Source of the DNA: Thalassotalea nanhaiensis | Lineage (GTDB): Bacteria; Pseudomonadota; Gammaproteobacteria; Enterobacterales; Alteromonadaceae | NCBI RefSeq assembly: GCF_031583575.1 | Contig: NZ_CP134146.1 | Location: forward strand, 1,426,001 to 1,490,000 | Direction of reading: 5' to 3' | DNA: 64,000 nt | Shown here: positions 55,173-64,000 of the stretch, piece by piece | Position numbering within the stretch: position 1 is the stretch's first letter | How the letters are laid out: every line of letters begins with the position of its first letter | Notes under the pieces: model-generated | Told to the model about the DNA's origin: nothing | The model's database searches: none | What the model saw: only the letters and a program-made list of their open reading frames with translations | Translations under genes and position numbers: made by a program

Positions 55173-56765
55173 TTACGCTTGGCTGTTTAAGTACTCTTCA
55201 TACGTGCCGGCAAAATCAACGTATCCATCATTTGTTAATTCGATAATACGAGTAGCCAATGATGAAACAAACTCACGGTCATGAGAAACGAATACTAACG
55301 TACCTTCGTACTTTTCAAGCGCCATGTTCAACGCTTCAATAGATTCCATATCCATGTGGTTGGTTGGTTCATCCATAACTAAAATGTTTGGCTTTTGCAT
55401 CATCATTTTACCAAACAACATGCGACCTTGTTCACCACCAGAAAGCACTTTAACTGATTTGTATATATCATCAGCAGAAAACAATAAGCGACCTAAGTAA
55501 CCACGAATTACCTGCTCATCATCGCCTTCACTGCGCCATTGACTCATCCAATCGAATAACGTCATGTCGTTTTCAAAATCTGCGGCATGGTCTTGCGCGT
55601 AATAAGCTATTTGCGCATTTTCAGACCATTTAGCTGAGCCAGTTTCTGGCATGTATTCAACTTCGCCCATTAAAGTACGTAAAAACGTGGTTTTACCAAT
55701 ACCGTTTTCACCGATAATAGCAATTTTTTCACCTACTACAGCCATTAGATTAATGTCTTTTAGTACGTGATTGTCGCTAAAGCTCTTGTTTAAGTTTTCA
55801 ATAACTAATGAGTTACGGAATAATTTCTTTTCTTGGTCAAAGCGAATAAATGGCGTTACACGACTAGATACTTTAACTTCATCTAGTTTAATTTTATCTA
55901 GTTGTTTAGCACGCGATGTGGCTTGCTTTGCTTTTGATGCGTTTGCTGAGAAGCGACGTACAAAGTCCTGTAATTCAGAAATTTGTGCTTTCTTCTTTTC
56001 ATTGCCGGCCATTAACGTAGCGCGGGCTTGAGTTGCAGCAAGCATGTATTGGTCATAGTTACCTGGGTAAACACGTAGTTCACCAAAATCTAAATCAGCC
56101 ATATGGGTACATACACTGTTTAAGAAATGTCTATCATGCGAGATGATGATCATGGTTGATTCACGTTCGTTCAGGATGTCTTCCAACCATTGGATTGTGT
56201 GGATGTCCAAGTTGTTGGTAGGCTCATCTAAAAGCAAAATATCTGGATCAGAGAAAAGTGCTTGTGCTAAAAGTACACGAAGTTTCCAACCCGGAGCTAC
56301 ATCGCTCATTGGGCCAAAGTGTTGGCTTACCGGGATGCCTAGGCCTAGTAATAATTCACCAGCACGACTTTCTGCGGTGTAGCCGTCCATTTCAGCAAAT
56401 TCAACTTCTAAGTCGGCAACTTTCATGCCTTCTTCTTCACTCATTTCAGCTAAAGAATAAATACGATCACGCTCTTCTTTTACGGCCCATAATTCAGTGT
56501 GGCCCATGATAACTGTGTCGACTACAGAATATTCTTCATAAGCAAATTGGTCTTGACGTAATTTACCAACACGCTCGTTAACGTCTATTGAAACAGTACC
56601 GCTAGATTGTTCTAGATCTCCACCTAGAATTTTCATAAAGGTTGATTTACCACAACCATTAGCACCAATTAAACCAAAGCGGTTACCACCACCAAATTTA
56701 ACTGAAATGTTTTCAAATAAAGGTTTTGCACCAAATTGCATGGTGATGTTAGCTGTCGAGATCAA
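55173..56765 (-). CDS. ybiT: ABC-F ATPase, YbiT type
   Basis: 530 residues, the length of E. coli YbiT. Two ATP-binding cassettes and no membrane domain: Walker [10 protein letters not shown] (residue 35) and GENGIGKTT (about 352), Walker B with [11 protein letters not shown] and [11 protein letters not shown]. The second signature is LSGGEQG; the first is the degenerate VAPGWKLR typical for this group. The linker between the cassettes is charged and helical (about 240-300), as in proteins that act at the ribosomal E site. A role in translation under stress is known for the family. Single gene. Confidence 0.93.
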   Translation of the reverse strand: MISTANITMQFGAKPLFENISVKFGGGNRFGLIGANGCGKSTFMKILGGDLEQSSGTVSIDVNERVGKLRQDQFAYEEYSVVDTVIMGHTELWAVKEERDRIYSLAEMSEEEGMKVADLEVEFAEMDGYTAESRAGELLLGLGIPVSQHFGPMSDVAPGWKLRVLLAQALFSDPDILLLDEPTNNLDIHTIQWLEDILNERESTMIIISHDRHFLNSVCTHMADLDFGELRVYPGNYDQYMLAATQARATLMAGNEKKKAQISELQDFVRRFSANASKAKQATSRAKQLDKIKLDEVKVSSRVTPFIRFDQEKKLFRNSLVIENLNKSFSDNHVLKDINLMAVVGEKIAIIGENGIGKTTFLRTLMGEVEYMPETGSAKWSENAQIAYYAQDHAADFENDMTLFDWMSQWRSEGDDEQVIRGYLGRLLFSADDIYKSVKVLSGGEQGRMLFGKMMMQKPNILVMDEPTNHMDMESIEALNMALEKYEGTLVFVSHDREFVSSLATRIIELTNDGYVDFAGTYEEYLNSQA

Positions 56766-56900
56766 GGCATATTTCCTATGGTGTAAATTTTGTGCGCATT
56801 ATACGCGAGAACACACGAAAGCGGTAATTTATTTTGTTGGTGGTTTGTTAACTTTTACGCGTAATAACATAAGACTATTCAGGGATTACTCCGATGTATC

Positions 56901-56934
56901 AAAAAGGGGCTATTACCAAGTAATAACCCCTTTT
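56901..56934 (-). terminator. Terminator of ygiQ
   Basis: AAAAAGGGGCTATTAC and GTAATAACCCCTTTT with one mismatch and a 3-base loop. The T run on the minus strand fits the end of ygiQ 27 bases earlier. Confidence 0.8.
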
Positions 56935-56960
56935 ATTGTATAATTATTTGCCGTGTTTGA

Positions 56961-59249
56961 TCAGCGTGTTGCCTTCTTTTTTGGCTTTTTAAACTGATCG
57001 TTACTAAAGCGAGTTAGCCCTTTTTGCGCCGGCTTTTTACCGTAAGAGTTACCTTGTTTACGTCTTTGGCCGGGCGAGGTTTTATTACCAGAAGCGTTGT
57101 TTTTACCTTTTTGATAACCCATATTTTTTTCACTACGAGTTTCATTCGGGACTAAACAATCTGGACCGCTGCCAATTAACTTACGCGCTAAACCCATTTT
57201 AGTTAATGCTTCTCGAATAATTGGCCAGTTTGCCGGGTCGTGATAACGCAATATTGCTTTGTGTAATCGACGTTGGATAGTTCCTTTTGGTACGGGTACA
57301 GAAGTACCTTCTTTTCTGATTTTATTCTGAGAATCCACTTCGGTATGATAAATGGTTGTTGCATTTGCCAAAGGTGATGGATAAAAGTTTTGAACTTGAT
57401 CCAGCTTAAAATTGTTTTCTTTAAGCCATAAGGCCAAGTTCACCATATCTTTATCGGTGGTACCTGGGTGGGCGGATATAAAATATGGAATTAAAAACTG
57501 TTTTTTACCTGCTACTTTTGAGTAGTGATCAAACATCTCTTTAAATTTGTGATACGAGCCCATACCCGGTTTCATCATTTTTGCTAATGGACCGTCTTCT
57601 GTATGCTCTGGTGCTATTTTTAAATAGCCGCCAACATGATGACTAGCCAATTCTTTTACGTATTCTGGATCACGAATCGCTAAGTCATAACGAACACCAG
57701 AGGCGATAAGGATCTTTTTAATGCCTTTAACTTTACGAGCTTTGCGATAAAGTTCGATAGTAGGGGTATGATCAGTATCCATATGGCCGCAAATGTCTGG
57801 CCATACACATGAAGGACGTCTACATGTTGCTTCGGCCTTCGGGCTTTTACAGCGTAGCTGATACATGTTGGCAGTAGGACCACCCAAATCAGAAATAACT
57901 CCAGTGAAACCTGGAACTTTATCTCTAATGTCTTCAATTTCATTGATAATTGACTGTTGCGAGCGAGATTGAATGATACGGCCTTCATGTTCGGTAATTG
58001 AACAGAAGGAGCAACCACCAAAACAACCACGCATAATGTTTATCGATGTTTTGATCATGTCATAGGCTGGAATTTTAGCATCACCATAGCTTGGATGCGG
58101 AACTCGTGCATAAGGCAATGCAAATACACCATCCATTTCTTCTTCTGATAGTGGCAGAGCAGGTGGATTTAACCAAACTATTCTATCACCATGACTTTGT
58201 ACCAAGGCACGCGCACTGGCAGGGTTTACTTCTTGGTGAAATATACGAGACGCGTGTGCGTAAAGCATTTTGTTTACACTTACTTGCTCATAGCTTGGTA
58301 ATTTAACGTAGGTTTTTTCCCAAGGTTTATATTTTTTATTCCAAGTTTTGTTTTGGTAATCGCTAATTTGAATTGGCACAGCGTCTTTAGTGATATCAAC
58401 TTTACTGTCATTGCTGTTATTTTTTGCATTGACAACAGTAACGCCTGACTCTGTTACTTCGTCGGCTTTGTCACAGTTACTTGGCGTCATATCTTGATAT
58501 GGGCTGGCAATAGGATCTATTTTTCCAGGTCGGTCAATGCTGCGAGAGTCTACACCACGCCAACCCGGTAATGCTGTTTTACTTAAAAACGCAGTACCAC
58601 GTACATCGGTAATGTTTTGTACATCTTCTCCGCGCGCAATACGATGTGCTACTTCAACTAATGGACGTTCGGCGTTGCCGTATATCAAGATGTCAGCTTT
58701 GGCATCAAACAATACACTGCGGCGAACTTTATCTGACCAGTAATCATAATGAGAAATTCGGCGTAAACTTGCTTCAATGCCGCCAATAATAACGGGCACG
58801 CCTTTAAAGGCTTCTTTACATCGTTGAGTATAAACGGTTACAGCTCTGTCAGGACGCTTACCACCTTCATTGTTAGGTGTATATGCATCATCATGACGCA
58901 TACGACGCTCGGCGGTATAACGGTTGATCATCGAGTCCATGTTACCGGCAGTAACACCAAAAAATAAATTTGGTTTACCCAGACTCATAAAATCATCTTT
59001 TGAATGCCAATTTGGCTGGGAGATCATACCAACGCGAAAGCCTTGTGCTTCCAACATACGACCTATAATTGCCATACCAAAAGACGGGTGGTCAACATAG
59101 GCGTCACCAGTGACCAAAATTATGTCACAGCTGTCCCAACCTAATTCATCCATTTCTTTTCTAGACATAGGAAAGAATGGTGCAGCGCCGTAGCACTCCG
59201 CCCAGTATTTAGGGTATTCGAACAGTTCTGTTTTTGGTAATGGGATCAT
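56961..59249 (-). CDS. ygiQ: Radical SAM protein, YgiQ family
   Basis: 762 residues. An N-terminal domain (about 1-320) has a B12-binding-like fold ([23 protein letters not shown]). The radical SAM barrel follows with the iron-sulfur motif Cys409-x3-Cys413-x2-Cys416 (GCFGGCSFC), then a third Cys-rich stretch (LRCKSP...[12 protein letters not shown]) that may hold another metal centre. The C-terminal domain (about 590-700, [11 protein letters not shown]) ends in a Lys/Arg-rich tail. The reaction of YgiQ is not known. Single gene. Confidence 0.92.
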   Translation of the reverse strand: MIPLPKTELFEYPKYWAECYGAAPFFPMSRKEMDELGWDSCDIILVTGDAYVDHPSFGMAIIGRMLEAQGFRVGMISQPNWHSKDDFMSLGKPNLFFGVTAGNMDSMINRYTAERRMRHDDAYTPNNEGGKRPDRAVTVYTQRCKEAFKGVPVIIGGIEASLRRISHYDYWSDKVRRSVLFDAKADILIYGNAERPLVEVAHRIARGEDVQNITDVRGTAFLSKTALPGWRGVDSRSIDRPGKIDPIASPYQDMTPSNCDKADEVTESGVTVVNAKNNSNDSKVDITKDAVPIQISDYQNKTWNKKYKPWEKTYVKLPSYEQVSVNKMLYAHASRIFHQEVNPASARALVQSHGDRIVWLNPPALPLSEEEMDGVFALPYARVPHPSYGDAKIPAYDMIKTSINIMRGCFGGCSFCSITEHEGRIIQSRSQQSIINEIEDIRDKVPGFTGVISDLGGPTANMYQLRCKSPKAEATCRRPSCVWPDICGHMDTDHTPTIELYRKARKVKGIKKILIASGVRYDLAIRDPEYVKELASHHVGGYLKIAPEHTEDGPLAKMMKPGMGSYHKFKEMFDHYSKVAGKKQFLIPYFISAHPGTTDKDMVNLALWLKENNFKLDQVQNFYPSPLANATTIYHTEVDSQNKIRKEGTSVPVPKGTIQRRLHKAILRYHDPANWPIIREALTKMGLARKLIGSGPDCLVPNETRSEKNMGYQKGKNNASGNKTSPGQRRKQGNSYGKKPAQKGLTRFSNDQFKKPKKKATR

Positions 59250-59471
59250 GAAATAGCGTGACCTTTAGTAGCGTTTACATTGGTTTTATTTTCAACCAGA
59301 AAATAAGTTGGCGGATTATAGCAGAATTAACGCGTGATGTGCGGTTAATAATTGTACAGGTGTTACAAAAGATTACATAAAATGTAACTTTTCGTCACCA
59401 TTAACGATTGATCTGTAGACTAATTATTTGCTTTAATGGCAGCACTTAAAAATTTATATGTATTTTAAACT

Positions 59472-61946
59472 ATGAAATATCCATTAATAGTAGCCTCTGT
59501 AAGTGTGTTTTTAACAGCTTGTGCTGCAAATGATAACGCACCACAAAACAGCAATAATGTTGCTAACAATGTAGATCTGACTGCCCCAGTAAAAGGTGAA
59601 GCGGTTAAATCTCCTGACTCAAACCATATTATTACTCTTGAAAAAGTAATGTCAGATCCTGATTGGATTGCACGCTCGCCATCGTCTTGGTACTGGGGCG
59701 ATGATAACCAAACGGTTTTTTACAAACAAAAACGTTTAGGTAATCCTGTTAAAGATTTATTTAAGAAATCAATCAATGCAGAAGGCAATGGCGATAAAGT
59801 CGCTTATAGCAATATGCATGTTGTTGCCGATGATGGTGCAGTTCTTAGCGTTGATGGTAAGCACGAGCTATATACCTTTAAAGGCAATGTATTCTTAAAA
59901 GACCTTGCCAACCAAACTGTTAGCCAACTGACGTACACTTCAGCCGTTGAAAGCCAGGCTATGTTTTTAAGCGATGGCCGTATCAGTTACCGTGTTGGTA
60001 ATGTATTTTATGCGCACGATGTTAAAAACAACCAGGTTCGTGAGCTTGCGAATTTGCAAATGACTAACACTCCTGGCGGTAAAAAAGCTGAGCAAACTTA
60101 TATTGCCAAAGAACAAGAAAAACTCATCAGCTATGTAGCGTTACAAAAACGCAACGCTGGTTTAAAAGCAGATGAAAAAAATAAGCTGCGCAGTGAAAAT
60201 GACACTATTGCTACATCAGTATTTTATTTTGGCGAAGGTAAAAAAGTAGTTCAGGCGAAATTATCACCAAATGCACAAATGATGGTTGTAAGTGTTGCTA
60301 AATCTGAGTCGTGGAGTAATGCAGGCGATATCATGCCTAATTACATCACTAGCGAAGCAACCATTGACCCACAAAAAGTTCGTCGTCGTGTATCAGATAA
60401 TCGTCAATATAAAGAAGACGTGTATTTACTAGATTTAGTTAACGATGCACAATACTTATTAGGTTATGAGTCTTTACCTGGATATGATGAAGATGTATTA
60501 GCTTCGGTTAAAGCTGAAAACTTTAAACGTGAAGGCAAAGAATATAAATCTGAAAAATCACCACGTAACATTCATTTAATGTACAACAGCATCCAATGGC
60601 ACAAAGATTCAAATCAAGTAGCCATTATGATGGAAGCTTGGGATAACAAAGATCGTTGGCTTGCGACTATTGACTTTGACAATAAGAAGTTTGTTAACCA
60701 ACATCGCTTACACGATGATGCGTGGATCAACTGGGATTTTAACGACTACGGTTGGTTCGATGAAAGTGAAACGCTTTACTATTTATCAGAAGAGTCAGGT
60801 TACGGTCATTTGTACGTAAAACCAGTAGATGGCAAAGCGAAAGCACTTACCTCTGGTAATTATGAAGTTCGTCAATTAACCAAAACTGCTGATGAAGACA
60901 GCTTTTATTTTCAAGCAAATAAATCTCATCCTGGTATTTATGAAATTTATAACGTAACAGTTGATAATGCGACTGTTACTGCGGTTACTGATTTAGGTGG
61001 TAACAACAGTTTTTCATTATCTCCTGATGAAACTAAATTATTAATTGAACACTCAACAACTACGATGCCTCCAGAGCTTTATGTACAAGACATAAAAGCT
61101 GATGCAGAAGCAATACGTATAACACATACGGTAACGGATGAATTCTTGGCAATGCCTTGGACAGCACCTACTGTTGTAGAAGTACCATCATCAAATACTG
61201 AACAAGGTATTTTCTCTCGAGTTTACCAACCAGCACCGACCGAAGGCGCAAGTGCTGCGGTTCAAGGTAAAGCTGTAATGTTTGTGCATGGCGCCGGTTA
61301 TTTACAAAACTCACACTTAGGCTGGTCTGGGTATTTCCGTGAATTTATGTTCCATTCAATGCTTGTGCAAAAAGGCTACACTGTAATCGATATGGATTAC
61401 CGTGCATCGAAAGGTTACGGTCGTGATTGGCGTACTGCTATTTATCGTCACATGGGTAAGCCAGAAGTTGAAGACATGCTTGATGGTGTTAATTGGTTAG
61501 TTGAAAATGCCAATGTTGATAAAGAACGTGTGGGTGTTTATGGCGGCTCTTATGGTGGCTTCTTAACGCTAATGAGCATGTTTACAGAGCCAGAAGTGTT
61601 CCAAGCAGGTTCGGCACTACGTTTAGTATCTGATTGGACTTCATATAACCACGGTTATACATCGAACATTTTGAATACGCCAGAAGATGATAAAATTGCT
61701 TATGAGCGCAGCTCACCAATTTATTTTGCTGAAGGGTTACAAAAGCCATTATTAATTAATGCGCCTATGGTTGATGACAACGTGTTCTTCCAAGATTCTG
61801 TGCGTTTAGTACAACGTTTAATTGAGCTTGAAAAGCAAGACTTTGAAACGGCAATCTACCCGGTAGAGCCACACGGTTTTGTGCAACCAAGCAGTTGGTT
61901 AGATGAATATCGTAGAATATTTAAGTTGTTTGAAAACAATTTATAA
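59472..61946 (+). CDS. S9-family lipoprotein peptidase (dipeptidyl-peptidase IV/acylaminoacyl group)
   Basis: 824 residues. The lipoprotein signal has lipobox LTAC (Cys17). A beta-propeller (about 50-540) covers the alpha/beta-hydrolase domain (about 570-824). Catalytic residues in place: Ser693 in GGSYGG, Asp768/769 in MVDDNV and His801 in EPHGF. In this family they cut short peptides, often after proline, with the propeller limiting substrate size. A periplasmic or cell-surface position follows from the lipid anchor. Single gene closed by a clear terminator. Confidence 0.93.
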   Translation: MKYPLIVASVSVFLTACAANDNAPQNSNNVANNVDLTAPVKGEAVKSPDSNHIITLEKVMSDPDWIARSPSSWYWGDDNQTVFYKQKRLGNPVKDLFKKSINAEGNGDKVAYSNMHVVADDGAVLSVDGKHELYTFKGNVFLKDLANQTVSQLTYTSAVESQAMFLSDGRISYRVGNVFYAHDVKNNQVRELANLQMTNTPGGKKAEQTYIAKEQEKLISYVALQKRNAGLKADEKNKLRSENDTIATSVFYFGEGKKVVQAKLSPNAQMMVVSVAKSESWSNAGDIMPNYITSEATIDPQKVRRRVSDNRQYKEDVYLLDLVNDAQYLLGYESLPGYDEDVLASVKAENFKREGKEYKSEKSPRNIHLMYNSIQWHKDSNQVAIMMEAWDNKDRWLATIDFDNKKFVNQHRLHDDAWINWDFNDYGWFDESETLYYLSEESGYGHLYVKPVDGKAKALTSGNYEVRQLTKTADEDSFYFQANKSHPGIYEIYNVTVDNATVTAVTDLGGNNSFSLSPDETKLLIEHSTTTMPPELYVQDIKADAEAIRITHTVTDEFLAMPWTAPTVVEVPSSNTEQGIFSRVYQPAPTEGASAAVQGKAVMFVHGAGYLQNSHLGWSGYFREFMFHSMLVQKGYTVIDMDYRASKGYGRDWRTAIYRHMGKPEVEDMLDGVNWLVENANVDKERVGVYGGSYGGFLTLMSMFTEPEVFQAGSALRLVSDWTSYNHGYTSNILNTPEDDKIAYERSSPIYFAEGLQKPLLINAPMVDDNVFFQDSVRLVQRLIELEKQDFETAIYPVEPHGFVQPSSWLDEYRRIFKLFENNL

Positions 61947-61962
61947 ACAGTAAGTATTAATT

Positions 61963-61991
61963 AAAGGCGCCAATATGGCGCCTTTTTTTTT
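61963..61991 (+). terminator. Terminator of the S9 peptidase gene
   Basis: AAAGGCGCC, loop AATAT, GGCGCC and a long T tract. Confidence 0.92.
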
Positions 61992-61993
61992 GC

Positions 61994-62235
61994 TCAAGGA
62001 AGAGCTATATGCAGAAATGCCATGGATGGCGTACTTTCTGTTTACTTCAGGGACAATTATTTAAGCGTCCATGCAATAATTGCATATACAGCATCCATGC
62101 TGAAAATGCATGGAATGCAAATCGCCATGGGCCGTTCCTACGCATCCATGCGTTCACGGCATATACAACTTCCATGTTGAAAACGGCAATAGATTTGTAA
62201 CTTCAAGGAAGAGTTATATGCAGAAATGCCATGGA
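61994..62235. repeat. Direct repeats framing a degenerate intergenic element
   Basis: A 33-base unit TCAAGGAAGAGYTATATGCA...CCATGGA occurs at 61994-62026 and 62203-62235 with one difference. Between them lie CATGGA-type short repeats, TGGAATGCAAATCGCCATGG (62111-62130) and GGCAATAGATTTGTAA (62185-62200), the last two shared with 25472-25510. The open frames here have no family sequence and are built from repeat units. Nothing else is seen up to 62435. Confidence 0.65.
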
Positions 62236-62435
62236 CCACTTTCAAGTGCCCATGTTTAAAGCGACTTTAAGTTTGCAACCTAATGATTTTATATCCCTTA
62301 CCAACCCAACGTTACACTCCCGTTACGAAACTGAGGTATGTAACAGAATGTTATCGCTTAAGATGGTAATAATTTTGTTGAATTGTACATTATTTAATTC
62401 AATCTACATGTCGTTTAAGCTAAGGGCTACAGTCA

Positions 62436-64000
62436 ATGAGTAATAACAAACTATTTTATATGCCACTAATTGCAGTGTTGCTATTGTTTTCATTCGCATT
62501 CCCATTCTTTACTTCATCGTTGCATGAAATTACCAGTGACGTAATTAAAAACAGTCTTACAGCGCAACTTGAGTCATTAGAAGCCAATAATTATGATGAG
62601 TTACTAAACAATGAGCCACAAATGTTGCAAAACTATGTGTTAAGTCAATCGTTTAATAAAAATGATCAACGATTAACCATTATTGACATCAATGGTGTGG
62701 TAAAAGCAGACTCTAGCCATAAAACCGTAGAACAAATGCATAGTCATGCTCATGAACCAGAATTTTTACAAGCGATAAAGCATGGACAAGGTTCAGCAAT
62801 GCATTTTAGTGAAGCGCTACAAATTGAAATGCTCTATGTTGCCAAAAAAGCAGTATTAGCCAATGGCACATACGTTATCAGGCTAGCAACACCGCTTGCG
62901 AGTATCAAAACGGTTGAACAACGAGTTCTCTTGTTACTTGGTATACTAATTCTGGCAACAATAATACTCGTAGCAATAGTTAGTTTTAATTTAAATAAGC
63001 GAACGCGTATTCATCTGATGGAACGCCAAAAAAGTTACGAAAAAATATTGTTGGGTAAAAACCGTGAATTTGAATTACTAAACCAATTAGCAAATTATTT
63101 AGCTGCCTGTAAATCATTTGACGAAGCTGAAAAAATCATTACTAATTTGGTACCAAAAATTATCGGTGAGGTGAGCGGTTCATTATCCATTATTAAAGAC
63201 TCGAGAAACCTCGTTGAGCCTAAAATTCATTGGTTAAAAGATAGTAATACACAAGTACCATTCGCCCCGTCAGAATGCTGGTCGTTACGTAAAGGACATT
63301 ATCATTTAACCACAGAGAGTGACATTACCATACGTTGTGAACATACCGCCGAAGAACAAGAACAAATGCTCTGTATTCCTTTATCTGCTCATGGTAATAC
63401 CATTGGAGTAGTTCATTTTGATATTCAGGGAAAATTATCAGACGATAAAATGATATTAGTAAAGTCGGTGGTTGAACATTTAGGCTTAGCAATGGCGAAT
63501 TTGAAGTTGCAATATCAGTTGCGTTCGCAAGCATTAAAGGACCCGTTAACAGGCTTGTTCAATCGTCGCTTCCTTGATGAGCACCTTGAACTTGAGATAA
63601 GTCGGGCCAACCGTCATGGCAAGTCATTATCATTACTTATGGTAGATTTTGATCACTTTAAACGGTTTAACGATAATTTTGGCCATGACGCAGGCGACTA
63701 TGTCTTGAAAGAAATTGCCACTTTGCTCGATAAAAATACCCGTAAAGAAAATAGCGTTTGCCGCGTAGGTGGTGAAGAAATTGCTATTTTATTGCCTGAA
63801 ACAAGTAAAGAAGATGCGGCATTACTTGCTGATAAATTGTGCTCGTTAGTTCGAAAACTGCACCTTAAACATCGTGGCCAGTCATTAGGGAAGTTATCTA
63901 TCTCTATAGGTGTTAGCAGCTTTCCTGATGATGCTGACACTGCTTTTGATTTATACAAGCATGCGGATTCTTGTTTATACAAAGCAAAAGCCGATGGCCG
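62436..64000 (+). CDS. Membrane diguanylate cyclase with GAF and GGDEF domains (3' end outside window)
   Basis: At least 521 residues, still open at the window end. Helix 1 (about 7-25), a periplasmic sensor (26-165, with LESLEANNYDELL and TIIDINGVVKADS), helix 2 (about 170-190), a cytoplasmic GAF-like domain (about 215-365) and GGDEF (370 onward, beginning DPLTGLFNRRFLD). The catalytic motif is GGEEI, a working variant of GGEEF. RxxD inhibitory site: not identified. It makes cyclic di-GMP in response to a periplasmic and a cytoplasmic signal, both unknown. The start ATG at 62436 has only a weak ribosome binding site. Confidence 0.9.
   Translation, partial: MSNNKLFYMPLIAVLLLFSFAFPFFTSSLHEITSDVIKNSLTAQLESLEANNYDELLNNEPQMLQNYVLSQSFNKNDQRLTIIDINGVVKADSSHKTVEQMHSHAHEPEFLQAIKHGQGSAMHFSEALQIEMLYVAKKAVLANGTYVIRLATPLASIKTVEQRVLLLLGILILATIILVAIVSFNLNKRTRIHLMERQKSYEKILLGKNREFELLNQLANYLAACKSFDEAEKIITNLVPKIIGEVSGSLSIIKDSRNLVEPKIHWLKDSNTQVPFAPSECWSLRKGHYHLTTESDITIRCEHTAEEQEQMLCIPLSAHGNTIGVVHFDIQGKLSDDKMILVKSVVEHLGLAMANLKLQYQLRSQALKDPLTGLFNRRFLDEHLELEISRANRHGKSLSLLMVDFDHFKRFNDNFGHDAGDYVLKEIATLLDKNTRKENSVCRVGGEEIAILLPETSKEDAALLADKLCSLVRKLHLKHRGQSLGKLSISIGVSSFPDDADTAFDLYKHADSCLYKAKADG

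Noticed and set aside
62009-62443. Small plus-strand genes at 62009-62200 and 62231-62443
   Set aside because: They are made of the intergenic repeat units and have no family similarity; the second overlaps the start of the diguanylate cyclase.
63325-63982. Minus-strand frames at 63325-63534 and 63698-63982
   Set aside because: Opposite strand of the GAF and GGDEF domains of the gene that starts at 62436.

Overview
The window reads as chromosomal DNA of a marine gammaproteobacterium of the order Alteromonadales, most likely Colwelliaceae (Colwellia or Thalassotalea type). This is inferred from the low GC content, the gene families (TonB-dependent chitin/GlcNAc utilisation under a LacI-type NagR, SapC plus tryptophan-halogenase-like genes, several RND pumps, S9 lipoprotein peptidase) and the many short intergenic repeats. 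I see no prophage, no insertion sequence with a transposase, no rRNA and no CRISPR array.

Layout. 1-740: a lipoprotein made of two homologous halves. 784-1922: a minus-strand tRNA operon Met-Leu-Gln-Gln-Met-Leu, resembling the E. coli metT operon, with a stringent-type promoter. It carries two tandem 89-bp degenerate tRNA-Leu copies inside it and a decayed third Leu copy beyond its terminator. 2031-7056: RND pump and adaptor with a divergent TetR regulator and two palindromic operators between them.

7059-25458: a coherent chitin/N-acetylglucosamine locus. It contains NagR, glucose-6-phosphate isomerase, an aquaporin, a TonB-dependent receptor, SapC, two FAD-dependent tryptophan-halogenase-like proteins, a GH20 lipoprotein hexosaminidase, GlcNAc kinase, SIS-type GlcN6P deaminase, NagA and a NagP-like permease. 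Three perfect TGACAGCGCTGTCA palindromes precede pgi, the receptor and nagK. The inferred flow is: oligosaccharide uptake through the receptor, cleavage by GH20, GlcNAc entry by NagP, phosphorylation by NagK, deacetylation by NagA, and deamination by NagB-II to fructose 6-phosphate, which Pgi can convert to glucose 6-phosphate.

25459-35082: two more RND systems placed back to back, each followed by a gene-free block packed with degenerate dispersed repeats. 35083-48614: housekeeping and accessory genes: a small secreted protein, transhydrogenase PntAB, SlyD, a beta-barrel protein, an amidohydrolase, a GNAT-like protein, a DMT transporter, a bacterial voltage-gated channel, an AGCS symporter, an RhlE-type helicase and a zinc-ribbon protein. 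48636-64000: a CadC-like regulator with TPR repeats and a small Cys-rich secreted protein, a Kef-type antiporter, a patatin, ABC-F YbiT, the radical-SAM protein YgiQ, an S9 peptidase, a repeat-rich spacer and a diguanylate cyclase cut off by the window end.

The most interesting unexplained module is SapC with two halogenase-like flavoproteins inside an aminosugar locus. Next are the tRNA-Leu decay products, the altered proton-relay residues of two of the three RND pumps, and the acidic selectivity filter of the voltage-gated channel.
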